From JBBRHF01 sp038223055 (GTDB lineage: Bacteria; Actinomycetota; Actinomycetes; JACCUZ01), in the NCBI GenBank assembly GCA_038223055.1, contig JBBRHF010000096.1:1-15742 (forward strand): DNA of 15,742 bases. The letters run 5' to 3'. The notes under the pieces were generated by a model. That model worked only from the letters and a program-made list of their open reading frames with translations, searched no databases and was not told where the DNA came from. The translations under genes and the position numbers were made by a program. Below, one piece after another: positions 1 to 7,585 of the stretch; within the stretch, counting starts at the first letter, position 1; every line of letters begins with the position of its first letter.

Positions 1-238
1 CTCTAACCCGGCGCGACGAACGACTTCTCGTTGTGACGGCTGGAGTTCGGCGTGGCGGACCGAGAATAGCTGCGTCGCGGGCCCGCCGATGACGGGCACC
101 CCGTTCAGGGGGTGTCGGGTCGTGTCGGAGGTCTCGGGACCGCGCCCTGGTCGGCAGCGCGAGTCTCGTAGCGGTAGGTTTCAGCTGCCAGCCAAGGTCG
201 TCCTCGGTCAGCGTGAAGAACGTGATCAGATCGTCGTC
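1..238 (-). other. Open reading continuation of the IS30 fragment into unrelated sequence
   Basis: The IS30-type frame that starts at 487 continues without a stop to the window edge, but after residue 83 the protein no longer looks like IS30. The first stretch (DDDLITFFTLTEDD) faintly resembles the N-terminal DUF4158 region of Tn3-family transposases; the rest is low-complexity, rich in Arg and Pro, and looks non-coding. Seen: an open frame across the junction near 239. Inferred: a deletion or insertion joined two mobile-element remnants. The Tn3 link is weak, and I see no other gene in these bases. Confidence 0.25.
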
Positions 239-487
239 TGCGATCTCCCGCACCCCGACACGCTGGCCATGCAAGATCGCGACCTCCTCGCGCTCGGCCA
301 TCGACAGGTAGCGACCAGTCGGCTCGGTGAGTTCCAGGGTGGGCTCGGCGCCACGGTGGCGGAGCCATCGGTGCCCGACCGTGCCCGACACGCCGACGGC
401 GGCCGATGCCGCCTCGGTCGACAGCCCACTGGCGACCTGCCGCCAGAACTCCCGCTCCACCTGCCGCGGCCCACCTCGACCTGCCAT
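239..487 (-). pseudogene. IS30-family transposase, N-terminal remnant
   Basis: Reading minus from an ATG at 487 gives 83 residues typical of the N-terminus of actinobacterial IS30 transposases. There is a helix-turn-helix-like segment with EFWRQVASGLSTEAAS (about residues 13-28), then GRYLSMAEREEVAILHGQ (58-75) and GVREIA (78-83). In the family this region binds the terminal repeats, and a DDE catalytic domain of about 250 residues follows. Here the homology stops abruptly after GVREIA, so the catalytic domain is absent and no transposase can be made. The short inverted repeat just upstream of the ATG fits the left end of such an element. Confidence 0.65.
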
Positions 488-490
488 GAA

Positions 491-517
491 CAACACCCCA
501 ATCCAGTCAGGGTGTTG
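491..517. repeat. Inverted repeat at the putative IS30 left end
   Basis: CAACACC (491-497) and GGTGTTG (511-517) form a perfect 7-bp inverted repeat around a 13-base spacer, immediately upstream of the IS30-type ATG. Many IS30 elements carry a small palindrome of this kind between the end of the element and the transposase start. It may mark the element terminus or the transposase promoter/operator region. No matching right end is visible in the window. Confidence 0.4.
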
Positions 518-572
518 CGACGACCACGTGAACCCAAGGAATCTAGTTCGCGAGCTCGAAGCAACAGACTGA

Positions 573-819
573 AGGGCCGGCCCGGCGAGCACCTTTGGGT
601 CGCGCGTCCCGGCGATCACGGCCGCCATCATCGCCCGCCCGGACACCCCGAAGATGTCCGAGGCGACCATCGAGAGCTTCATCTGGGATCTGGGCGTCCT
701 CGAGCAACTTCTCGAGCCGGTTCTTCTCCGCCGTGCGGTCCGAGACCAGCGGGCCGGTAGCGGGTGACGTCGCGCAGCCGCCCGAACGGGGCAGGGGGCA
801 CGAAGCTGGGTCGGATCAA
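573..819 (-). pseudogene. IS110-family transposase remnant with two frameshifts
   Basis: Three consecutive minus-strand segments in different frames reproduce the linker between the DEDD and Tnp20 regions of IS110-family transposases. They are LIRPSFVPPAPFGRLRDVTR (from 819), LVSDRTAEKNRLEKLLEDAQ (about 745-683) and KLSMVASDIFGVSGRAMMAA followed by VIAGTRDPKVLAG (about 676-575). The frame changes near 750 (RYRP to LVSD) and again near 680, where CCAGAT is duplicated. No intact N- or C-terminal part exists. The homology ends near 575, about 60 bases before the IS30 palindrome, so the IS30-type element may have landed in or beside the IS110 copy. Confidence 0.65.
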
Positions 820-839
820 GGGAGACCCGCCACGCTAGG

Positions 840-1217
840 CTAGGCAGGCAGCACGGTGACGCCGTAGGGATCGAACCGAGCGTCCCGGGTCACCAGCATC
901 AGCCCTTCGGTCACCGCCTGGGCAATCAGCATTCGGTCGAACGGGTCGTCGTGGTGGCGAGGCAGCCGGCCGGCGGCAACGGCGTGCTCGCCCAGGACCG
1001 GCAGCAGGTCGAACTGGCTCGCACGGATCTGAGCCAAGAGATCCGGCGGCGCGTCCAACTTACCCAGTGCGCGCTTGATCTCGATTTCCCAGACAGACAC
1101 GGCGGAGACGGCAACGCCCGTGACAGGATCCTCGACGGCCGCTCGAGCCGGACGCGACAACCGCTCAGCGCCTTCCAACCACCAGAGCAGCACATGCGTG
1201 TCTAACAACAGCCTCAT
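840..1217 (-). CDS. vapC: PIN-domain toxin (VapC-like ribonuclease)
   Basis: A 125-residue single PIN domain, the usual length for VapC-type toxins, which are Mg2+-dependent endoribonucleases acting on tRNA or other RNA. The acidic catalytic residues are in place: D6 in LLLDTHVLLWWL, E44 in SVWEIEIK, D94 in HHDDPFDRML and D112 in VTRDARFD. The ATG start overlaps the antitoxin stop by four bases (ATGA), so translation is probably coupled to the antitoxin. The closest pattern is the 'LLLDTHVLLWW' subgroup often paired with Phd/YefM antitoxins. The gene appears intact although it sits next to decayed insertion sequences. RNA target unknown. Confidence 0.9.
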   Translation of the reverse strand: MRLLLDTHVLLWWLEGAERLSRPARAAVEDPVTGVAVSAVSVWEIEIKRALGKLDAPPDLLAQIRASQFDLLPVLGEHAVAAGRLPRHHDDPFDRMLIAQAVTEGLMLVTRDARFDPYGVTVLPA

Positions 1218-1462
1218 GCCCGCTCGCCGCGGAACGCCGCAGCAAGCTCGACGGGCAGATCATCGAAGTCTTCGGCCACCTGCACCAGGCCGCGCCAGGC
1301 GCCGGGCATGCGGCGTTTTCCGGTCACCCGGACCGGGACCAGGCGCACCATCGGACGGCCGTTGCGCGCGATGACAACGTCCTCCCCGGCAAGTGCTCGG
1401 TCTATCAACTGGGACAGGTGCGTCTTGGCCTGATACACGTTCACCGGCTGCGAACTATCCAC
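1214..1462 (-). CDS. Phd/YefM-family antitoxin
   Basis: Antitoxin partner of the PIN toxin. The N-terminal DNA-binding part has the family signature VNVYQAKTHLSQLIDRALAG followed by EDVVIARNGRPMVRLVPV. The variable C-terminal third (about residues 55-82) would wrap the toxin. I place the start at a GTG (1462), giving 82 aa with four residues before the usual 'PVNVYQAKTH' opening. A TTG at 1498 would add 12 residues but lies within a TTGACC repeat that looks like promoter or operator; a GTG at 1444 is also possible. None has a clear ribosome-binding site. The protein probably autorepresses the pair, with the toxin acting as co-repressor, as in other Phd systems. Confidence 0.85.
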   Translation of the reverse strand: MDSSQPVNVYQAKTHLSQLIDRALAGEDVVIARNGRPMVRLVPVRVTGKRRMPGAWRGLVQVAEDFDDLPVELAAAFRGERA

Positions 1463-1479
1463 GACGAGACGGTAATCCA

Positions 1480-1500
1480 GGTTGGTCAAGTTGGTCAACC
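1480..1500. promoter_or_regulatory. TTGACC repeat/dyad at the antitoxin start, possible operator
   Basis: On the minus strand TTGACC occurs twice in direct orientation (1498-1493 and 1489-1484), inside a dyad with GGTTG/CAACC arms. Repeats of this type next to a Phd gene are commonly its autoregulatory operator. TTGACC at 1498 could also act as a -35, with a weak -10 (TTACCG, 1475-1470) 17 bases on, which would give a nearly leaderless transcript from the GTG at 1462. Sequence pattern only. Confidence 0.3.
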
Positions 1501-1589
1501 GACGAAGATCCCGTCGTTGTTGTCGCTTGTGACGTCCTCGCTAAAGGTAAAGGTGAAGGGGCGCACGCAACCCCTTGAGGATATCGGAC

Positions 1590-1610
1590 GAGTATGTGCA
1601 TACATTACTC
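1590..1610. promoter_or_regulatory. Nested inverted repeats between the TA pair and sulP
   Basis: GTATG-TG-CATAC (1592-1603) is a perfect short palindrome. It lies inside a wider inverted repeat, GAGTA (1590-1594) with TACTC (1606-1610). The block is bracketed by two copies of ATATCGG (1581-1587 and 1619-1625). It is AT-richer than anything nearby and lies between divergent genes, as a repressor-binding site or shared promoter would. Which gene it serves cannot be told from sequence. Confidence 0.35.
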
Positions 1611-1822
1611 ATCTAGTTATATCGGGCAGTTGACGATCATGCAGGCGGCGCCGCCGGCGCGCAGCGAGGAGGGCATCGTGAGGCACGCTCCGCGGTGGGC
1701 CGACGGCGCCGGTCGGTTGATGGCCGGGCTGCTGACGGGGGCACCGGGACAGGGCTATCGACGCGCGCCTCTTCGCGCGCCCGGGAACAGGTGACCGCAC
1801 GCGGCTCGCGCGAGATCATCAT

Positions 1823-3574
1823 GTGGTGATCAGCATCGGGTCGAGGGCGCTCCGCGCCCGTATTGGGCAGACGTCTGCCCACGAACTGCGGCACTACCAG
1901 CGGGCGTGGCTGCGCGGCGACCTGGTCGCGGGTGTGACGGTGGCGGCGTACCTGGTCCCGCAGGTCCTTGCCTATGCCGGCGTGGCCGGGGTGCCGCCGG
2001 TAAACGCCCTCTGGTCCGCTGTCGCGGCAATGGTCGCCTACGCCGCGCTCGGCTCCTCGCGCCGGCTCTCGGTCGGCCCGGAGTCCACGACGGCACTGCT
2101 CACGGCGGCGGCGATCGGCCCGATCGCCGCCGGTGACCCAGCACGCTACTCCGCGCTCGTGGCCTCCCTTGCGGTGATGGTGGGCCTGGTCTGCCTGGTA
2201 GCTTGGGTCGCCCGGATGGGCTTCCTCGCGGACATGCTGTCCCGGCCGGTGCTCGTCGGCTACATGACCGGCATCGCGGCGCTGATGGTCAGCAGCCAGC
2301 TGGGCACGATGACGGGTCTGCGGCTCGAGAGCGGATCGTTCGTCGAGGAGGTCTCGTCCTTTGCGACCCGGGTGGGGGACCTGCGCTGGGCCACGACGGC
2401 CGTTTCCGCGGCCGTGCTCGCCTTCCTGTTCACTGCGGCGAGGCTCGCGCCCCGCGCCCCGGCCCCTCTCCTCGGCGTCCTGGTCGCGGCGGCCGTGGTG
2501 GCGATCTTCTCGCTGGACGACCGGGGTGTCGCGCTCGTCGGTGCCGTGCCCGCCGGCCTGCCGGCGGCGCCGGACTGGGTGGGGCTCGCGGACCTTCGCC
2601 GGCTGGTGCTGCCGGCGCTCGGCCTGGCCGTGGTCGCCTACACCGACAACACGCTGACCGCCCGCGCTTTCGCCGCGCGTCACCGCGAGGAGGTCGATGC
2701 CGGACAGGAGCTTCTCGCGCTCGCGGCCGCCAACCTCGCCGCCGGCGCCGCGCCCGGGATGCCGGTCAGCAGCAGCGGGAGTCGGACCGCGATCGGTGCT
2801 GCCATGGGTGCTCGTTCGCAGGCGCATTCTCTGGTGGCCGTGGCCATGGTCCTGCTCACCGTGGTGTTGCTCAGCCCTCTCGTGGGCGCGATCCCGAAGC
2901 CAGCCCTGGGCGCGCTCGTCGTGTCGGCCGCGACCCGGCTGGTGGACATCGGCGAGTTCCGCCGCATCGCGCACTTTCGCCGCACGGAGTTCTACCTGGC
3001 CCTGGCGACGGTGGCCGCGGTGCTGCTCGCAGACGTCCTCACCGCGGTGGTCGTCGCGGTGGGCCTGTCCGCCCTGGACCTGCTACGTCGGGTCGCCCGC
3101 CCCCACGACGGGGTGCTCGGCTACGTCCCCGGCGTCGCGGGCATGCACGACATCGACGACTACCCCCAGGCGCGCCTGGTGCCCGGACTGCTGGTCTACC
3201 GCTACGACTCCCCGCTGTTCTTCGCCAACGCCGACGACTTTTTGCACCGCGCCGAGTCCGCCGCCGACGGGTTCGGCTCCCCGCTGTACTGGTTCGTGCT
3301 CAACGCGGAGGCAATCGTGGCGATCGACATCACCTCGCTGGACGCGCTGGACGAGCTGGCGCGGCGACTGTCGGCGCGCGGCACGGTCTTCGCACTCGCC
3401 CGCGTGAAGCACGAACTGGAAGCCGACCTGGCCCGCGGCGGCTTCATCGACACCCTCGGCCCCGGACGCGTGTTCGCCACCTTGCCCACCGCGATGTCGG
3501 CGTACGCCGAGTGGTGCGCGGTCCGCTACCCGACGCTGCTCTCGGCGCTGGACGACGTGCCTCCCGCGACCTAG
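1823..3574 (+). CDS. SulP (SLC26) family anion permease with STAS domain
   Basis: A 583-residue inner-membrane anion transporter; the family carries sulfate, bicarbonate or dicarboxylates. The membrane domain spans about residues 30-425 with hallmark segments: WLRGDLVAGVTVAAYLVPQ (29-47), GSSRRLSVGPESTTAL (77-92), RPVLVGYMTGIA (141-152) and PVSSSGSRTAIGAAMG (314-329). A cytoplasmic STAS domain follows (about 442-560), including YRYDSPLFFANADDF and DITSLDALDELARRL. From memory the pattern matches Mycobacterium tuberculosis Rv1739c closely. The start is a GTG with a second GTG directly after it; no strong ribosome-binding site is visible. It is monocistronic and ends convergent with the next region. 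Substrate cannot be assigned from sequence. Confidence 0.93.
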   Translation: MVISIGSRALRARIGQTSAHELRHYQRAWLRGDLVAGVTVAAYLVPQVLAYAGVAGVPPVNALWSAVAAMVAYAALGSSRRLSVGPESTTALLTAAAIGPIAAGDPARYSALVASLAVMVGLVCLVAWVARMGFLADMLSRPVLVGYMTGIAALMVSSQLGTMTGLRLESGSFVEEVSSFATRVGDLRWATTAVSAAVLAFLFTAARLAPRAPAPLLGVLVAAAVVAIFSLDDRGVALVGAVPAGLPAAPDWVGLADLRRLVLPALGLAVVAYTDNTLTARAFAARHREEVDAGQELLALAAANLAAGAAPGMPVSSSGSRTAIGAAMGARSQAHSLVAVAMVLLTVVLLSPLVGAIPKPALGALVVSAATRLVDIGEFRRIAHFRRTEFYLALATVAAVLLADVLTAVVVAVGLSALDLLRRVARPHDGVLGYVPGVAGMHDIDDYPQARLVPGLLVYRYDSPLFFANADDFLHRAESAADGFGSPLYWFVLNAEAIVAIDITSLDALDELARRLSARGTVFALARVKHELEADLARGGFIDTLGPGRVFATLPTAMSAYAEWCAVRYPTLLSALDDVPPAT

Positions 3575-3981
3575 CCAAACCCCGCCACGTGGCGCCCGAT
3601 CACCGCGACCGGGCGGCGCGAAAGGTGCCGCGTACGGCGTGGCTCACTGAGCCCGCATCCAGAGCAGTGCCTCTCGCGCGGCTTGCAGGTCGCGCTGCGG
3701 ATCCGCCTTCGGCTCGAACTCGGTCATGCCGTGCGGCCTGAAACCTCGCAGCCCCGGACAGCAACGATCGACGCAACACGTCTCCCGGTCCGGATGCTCT
3801 CGTCGCATTGCAGACTGACGGCCTCCACCAGCCGAAGGTCCTCAGGGACCACCTCGCCGATCGCGAGGTGGACGCGCCCAGGTCTCGGGTGGCGATGGCG
3901 GCGACGACCCCGAAGGCAGCGATGCCGACCAAGACCCAGCCCCGGCGCCGGAACGTCCGGATGCTCAATCGAAGCGAAGCG
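3575..3981. other. Gap without an intact gene (P-type ATPase fossil and palindrome)
   Basis: About 400 bases separate the sulP stop from the PEPCK stop. They contain a perfect 12-bp palindrome, CGCCACGTGGCG (3583-3594), and a decayed P-type ATPase segment on the minus strand. They also contain one short hydrophobic minus-strand stretch (WVLVGIAAFGVVAAIA, about 3939-3892) in a different frame from the ATPase segment. A 27-codon minus-strand ORF (3727-3644) overlaps the ATPase-segment stop as ATGA; I cannot support it as a gene. Confidence 0.5.
3724..3873 (-). pseudogene. P-type cation ATPase fragment (actuator-domain region)
   Basis: The minus frame ending in TGA at 3724-3726 encodes LAIGEVVPEDLRLVEAVSLQ followed by CDESIRTGRRVASI. 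This reads as the actuator region of P-type cation ATPases, normally close to GDVVPADLRLVEA, then CDES and LTGES. The essential TGES motif is changed to TGRR, so the dephosphorylation glutamate is gone. The phosphorylation motif DKTGT and the membrane helices are absent, and the surrounding frames carry no matching parts. About 49 codons survive. It lies 110 bases downstream of the PEPCK stop on the same strand. The match rests on one motif block. Confidence 0.5.
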
Positions 3982-6900
3982 TTACCCGAGCGGCGTGCTG
4001 CCCACTGTGCCAACCAGCTGCTCGCGGAACTCCGGGCTGGCCAGCCGTTGCGCCTCCACCCGCGCTGCCTCCACCCGCGCGGGCATATCCAGCCGGGCCG
4101 TGGGCTCCTCGTTCCCGGGAGTGGAGACGAACTTCTCGATCGCGGCGAGCCCTTCGTTGGCTCGGGCGCAGGCTGCGGCCCGCTTGGCATCCAGCCGCTG
4201 CGCGTACCAGTCCGACGCCAGGACCGCCTCGCGGCTGAACATGTCCCGGAACTCCGGAGAATCGAGACCCCATCCCGCTGCCGTGACGCCCTCAGCCATG
4301 ATCTCCAACAGCGCCCGTAGCGGCGGGACGGCCAGTTCGATCGTGCCGTCCTGGAAGTACGAGCGCGCCACCCGCTCGTGCGTCATCACGATCGTGGCGA
4401 TCGACTCGGCGAAGATGCCCACATCCTGCAACTCCGGGCGCAGCATCTCCGGGGTGAACACCACATCCGGATGCAGGAAGATCCGGCCGAAGTACTTGGT
4501 GGCCAGCCGGTCGGTCATCCGGTAGCCCAACCTGCTGGCGGCCACGGACCGGCCGTCGTACTCGAAGTCGGTCAGCTTCTCCAGAGCGCCCTCGGCGATG
4601 AGGTTGCGGGCGTCCCGCTCGGCCGGAGTCATCCGTGCGAACAACTCCGGCACGAGCAGGGAGAAGTCGTGGTCCACCCGCACATGGGGCCCGACGTATC
4701 CGGCTGCGGACACCCAGCCGTCGTAGCCGATGAGCGCGTAGGACAGCAGCGAGGCGTTCAGGTCGATGATGGCTGGCATGGCGTTGAAGGGGCCCTTGGT
4801 CAGCGCGCCCTCGGAGCCAGCCCCGGTCGTGGACGGGGACTTACCTGTCATCGAGGAGATGAACTCCATGAACAGCTCGGGCGGCTCCATGTAGTGCAGC
4901 GGGCTGTGCGAGCACAACGGCGGCACCGGCCCGTCGGGGGGGTTGTTCCGGCGCCCAGCGGCGACCACCTCCACCGGCAGCAGCAGCGGCGCGTCCGGCG
5001 GCAGCCGGCGAACCAGGCGCGCGGACAGCTGCGCCACGGCAGTATCTCTGGCATTCGTGCGGTCCGGTCGCTGCTGCAGGTAGCGCGGGTTCTTCGAGGG
5101 CTTGCCCTCCACCAGCCGCGGGTTGGCCGAGCTCACGAAGTACGCCGGGCCGTCACCCTCGGCCGTGTCGGCGAAGCGGCTGATCACCTCCGCCATCGGC
5201 TCGCTGAAGGAGCTGAAGGCCACGGCATCGTCGCGCATCGCGATGGCATCGGCTCGGTTCAAAGGTTCGAAATTGGACAGGAACGTCCCGGGGGCGGCGA
5301 TGTCGCGCTCGGCCTGCTTGTCGTAACCCCGATGAATGGCGTCGTCGGGGCGTTGGAACAGGAGGTCCTCGCAGTTCTCCACGAGCTTGTACGAACGCGC
5401 GGCATCCATTCCCAGCTGGCCGCCGGGGACGACCGTCGAGGCGGTGATGTCGTCCTGGTTCTGCACCTTCACCGCCGGTGAGAAGTCGTGGCGAAGGCTG
5501 AACAGGCGCCAGGTTGCATCGGCGTTGTAGCCGACCCGCAGTCTGTTGATGGTGATCCGGTTGCCGTCGAGTCGCAGACTGTTGCCCGGGCGACCGTCGA
5601 TGGCCACGACGCTGAAGTGACTGCGCCAGTCGTCCCCCCATTCCGGGCGGTAGGAGCGCTGGACCACGTAGACCAGCTCCTTGATGTAGGGCGGGATGCG
5701 GTCCAGCCAAACGTTGTATTCGGCGCTGTACTCCGACCGAGACGGGGTGAGCAGCTTGATCACCGACCCGATCGAGCGTTCCTCCGACAGGATCGGCCGG
5801 TCGTCCTGGTCGTTCCTCGCCGGGTCGAGGAAGCGGCTGGAGAGGTCCCGGTCAAGGATCGCGGCGACCGAGTCCATGTCGGTGTCGAAGTCCGCGACGA
5901 ACTCGGACCCGACGATGAACGCGTCGGTGATGGCCTTGGAGATCTCCGACTTGCCACCGCCAGAGACAGTCGCCGGCTTGTGGCACGACGTGGCGTTGGG
6001 CACGGTGCCGACCAGGCTCCACGCCGTCCGGTCGTGCGGCTCCTGGGCGATCCCGACGCGGTAGCCGTTCGGGCTCAGGTAGACCTGGTCCGCGCGCAGG
6101 GGGATCGATTGGCGCTGGCCGTCGGCGCCAGACCAGGACACGGTCAGGGCGCGCAGCGAGTAGTGCGGGTTAGCCGGCACCAACACGATGTGCGGCTGGT
6201 GCAGGTCGAGGGCATGTCCCTGCGGCTGGGCCGCGAACCGCCCTGGATGGCGTTCGAGGACCTCAGCCAAGGTGTAGGTATCACCGGAGGAGGTCTCCGT
6301 GTACTCCTGTCCCAGGTTGTAACTGGCGAACACCAGCGCGCCGCCGGCGTGCTCCTCCTCGGCGTTGCCGAACAAGTTCGCCGAGTACGAGATCTGGGTC
6401 TTGATCTCTTTCTTGCAGTAGCCGAAGTAGGTGTCGGCGATGACCGTCACGATCACGCCGCGAGCGTCCCGGGCACAGATCTTGAAGGCGCGCCCGCCGT
6501 TGTACAGCTCGTCCTCTTCCTCCCAGCACATCCCGTCGCGCTTCTGCCGGTCGGTGGCCTGGCTCACATGGGCCAGCCCGAGTTCCCTCTTCTTCAGCCG
6601 GGTCAGGTGCGGGGCGAGGATGACGCAGCCGGTGTGGCCGGTCCAGGTGGCCGGGGCCAGCGACGCGTCGTTCTCGGGCAGGTAGGGGTCGCCCCCGTTG
6701 CCGAAGATGCCTTCCACGAAGTCGAGGCTGGCGACGAGGCCGCCCGGCGCGATGAGGCGGGTCTCCATCCGCTTCTCGCGCACGGAGCCTGGCACCTCAG
6801 GGGACACGAGCGGGCCAAGCTGCAACGAGACGAAGCATGCCGCCGGCTGCGGTTGGTTGGCCGAGTAGGGCAGGACCTTGTCGATCTCCGGCGGCTCGAA

Positions 6901-7371
6901 CGCGCGGACCAGCAGCCGGGCGAACGCCACCTTGGGCACGGCGATCTTGTCATCGGGAATGGGGAGTCCGCCCTCGGCGATGTGGAAGACTCCCACGGTG
7001 GTCCGGCGATCGTTGGCCGGGTTGTGCAGCACGCCGTTGACAAGCCGATAGCTGCTCATCAGCGGCGACGTGAAGCTGTCGCCGTCGAAAGGCAGAGACA
7101 GGTCGCGGGCCAGGCCCGGCTCATCCAGCACCAGGGTTCGCCTCGGAAGCTGGGGGCGCTCGCCGGTCTCGGCCAGGTAGTCGTCGAGGAATGCCTGGAT
7201 TCGCCCGTCCGCCGCGCACAACCGGTCGGACAGCCGGCGGCTGAGCTCACGCTGGCGGGCGAGGATCGGGCGCGCGAGCCTGGCCGACTCCGTGTCCGCG
7301 AATCTTTCGGGCAGGGGCAGCCCGAGTAGAGCCAGGCGGAGGTTGATGGCAGCGTTCTGGATGCGGGGCAC
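3982..7371 (-). CDS. Probable PPi-dependent phosphoenolpyruvate carboxykinase
   Basis: An 1129-residue cytosolic protein. Its size and motif layout fit PPi-type PEPCK, described from Propionibacterium and Entamoeba, which interconverts oxaloacetate + PPi and PEP + CO2 + phosphate. In order: TYFGYCKKEIKTQISYSANL (314-333), comparable to the metal-binding lysine and substrate region of classical PEPCKs; EEEHAGGALVFASY (338-351), comparable to the catalytic His region; a P-loop-like TVSGGGKSEISK (468-479); and VADFDTDMDS (492-501), an acidic strand like kinase motif 2. The long C-terminal half (from about 560) has no motif I can name. GTG start, with AGGAGG 12 bases upstream. The PEPCK class is inferred from size and motifs; the gene itself is certain. 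It is divergent from the 7586 gene. Confidence 0.72.
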   Translation of the reverse strand: MPRIQNAAINLRLALLGLPLPERFADTESARLARPILARQRELSRRLSDRLCAADGRIQAFLDDYLAETGERPQLPRRTLVLDEPGLARDLSLPFDGDSFTSPLMSSYRLVNGVLHNPANDRRTTVGVFHIAEGGLPIPDDKIAVPKVAFARLLVRAFEPPEIDKVLPYSANQPQPAACFVSLQLGPLVSPEVPGSVREKRMETRLIAPGGLVASLDFVEGIFGNGGDPYLPENDASLAPATWTGHTGCVILAPHLTRLKKRELGLAHVSQATDRQKRDGMCWEEEDELYNGGRAFKICARDARGVIVTVIADTYFGYCKKEIKTQISYSANLFGNAEEEHAGGALVFASYNLGQEYTETSSGDTYTLAEVLERHPGRFAAQPQGHALDLHQPHIVLVPANPHYSLRALTVSWSGADGQRQSIPLRADQVYLSPNGYRVGIAQEPHDRTAWSLVGTVPNATSCHKPATVSGGGKSEISKAITDAFIVGSEFVADFDTDMDSVAAILDRDLSSRFLDPARNDQDDRPILSEERSIGSVIKLLTPSRSEYSAEYNVWLDRIPPYIKELVYVVQRSYRPEWGDDWRSHFSVVAIDGRPGNSLRLDGNRITINRLRVGYNADATWRLFSLRHDFSPAVKVQNQDDITASTVVPGGQLGMDAARSYKLVENCEDLLFQRPDDAIHRGYDKQAERDIAAPGTFLSNFEPLNRADAIAMRDDAVAFSSFSEPMAEVISRFADTAEGDGPAYFVSSANPRLVEGKPSKNPRYLQQRPDRTNARDTAVAQLSARLVRRLPPDAPLLLPVEVVAAGRRNNPPDGPVPPLCSHSPLHYMEPPELFMEFISSMTGKSPSTTGAGSEGALTKGPFNAMPAIIDLNASLLSYALIGYDGWVSAAGYVGPHVRVDHDFSLLVPELFARMTPAERDARNLIAEGALEKLTDFEYDGRSVAASRLGYRMTDRLATKYFGRIFLHPDVVFTPEMLRPELQDVGIFAESIATIVMTHERVARSYFQDGTIELAVPPLRALLEIMAEGVTAAGWGLDSPEFRDMFSREAVLASDWYAQRLDAKRAAACARANEGLAAIEKFVSTPGNEEPTARLDMPARVEAARVEAQRLASPEFREQLVGTVGSTPLG

Positions 7372-7585
7372 AGGTAATTGTGCCCTCCTGATGCGCCCAC
7401 GCCAACACGCCCGCCAGACCTCTCCTCACAGGTAGCGGCGTCCCCCCGCGAACTCGCGACCCCAGACCTGCGGAAGTCGGGCCAGATTCCCCCCGTGATC
7501 GACGCGCTACTGGAACAGGCCGCAGATCGACGGGCTCTAGCCTCAGAACCGACCGGCCTTTCCCCAGCGTCTGGAGTTGTATGAT
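7372..7585. other. Divergent intergenic region
   Basis: About 214 bases separate the start codons of the PEPCK-like gene and the 361-aa gene, so promoters for both directions should lie here. A ribosome-binding sequence for each side is visible (AGGAGG as the complement of 7384-7389; GGAG at 7573-7576). I see no convincing -35/-10 pair, riboswitch or terminator. Confidence 0.4.

Noticed and set aside
1594..1794. 66-codon plus-strand ORF ahead of sulP
   Set aside because: No ribosome-binding site or family resemblance; it covers the inverted-repeat region and a GC-rich hairpin (1762-1779), which fits a leader better than a gene.
1637..2974. Minus-strand ORF of 445 codons opposite sulP
   Set aside because: Its translation is an Arg/His/Gly-rich repeat-like string typical of antisense frames; sulP is unambiguous.
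2203..3741. Plus-strand ORF of 512 codons in another frame of sulP
   Set aside because: An alternate-frame shadow with Arg/Ala/Gly-rich content and no plausible start signal.
3600..4190. 196-codon minus-strand ORF over the PEPCK 3' end and the gap
   Set aside because: It overlaps the PEPCK coding end in another frame. Its one hydrophobic stretch is not followed by recognisable sequence, and the ATPase-like segment is in a different frame.
5488..7329. Plus-strand ORF of 613 codons opposite the PEPCK-like gene
   Set aside because: The composition is Val/Arg/Gly/Asp-rich with no domain signal, and the opposite strand encodes a protein with ordered active-site motifs.
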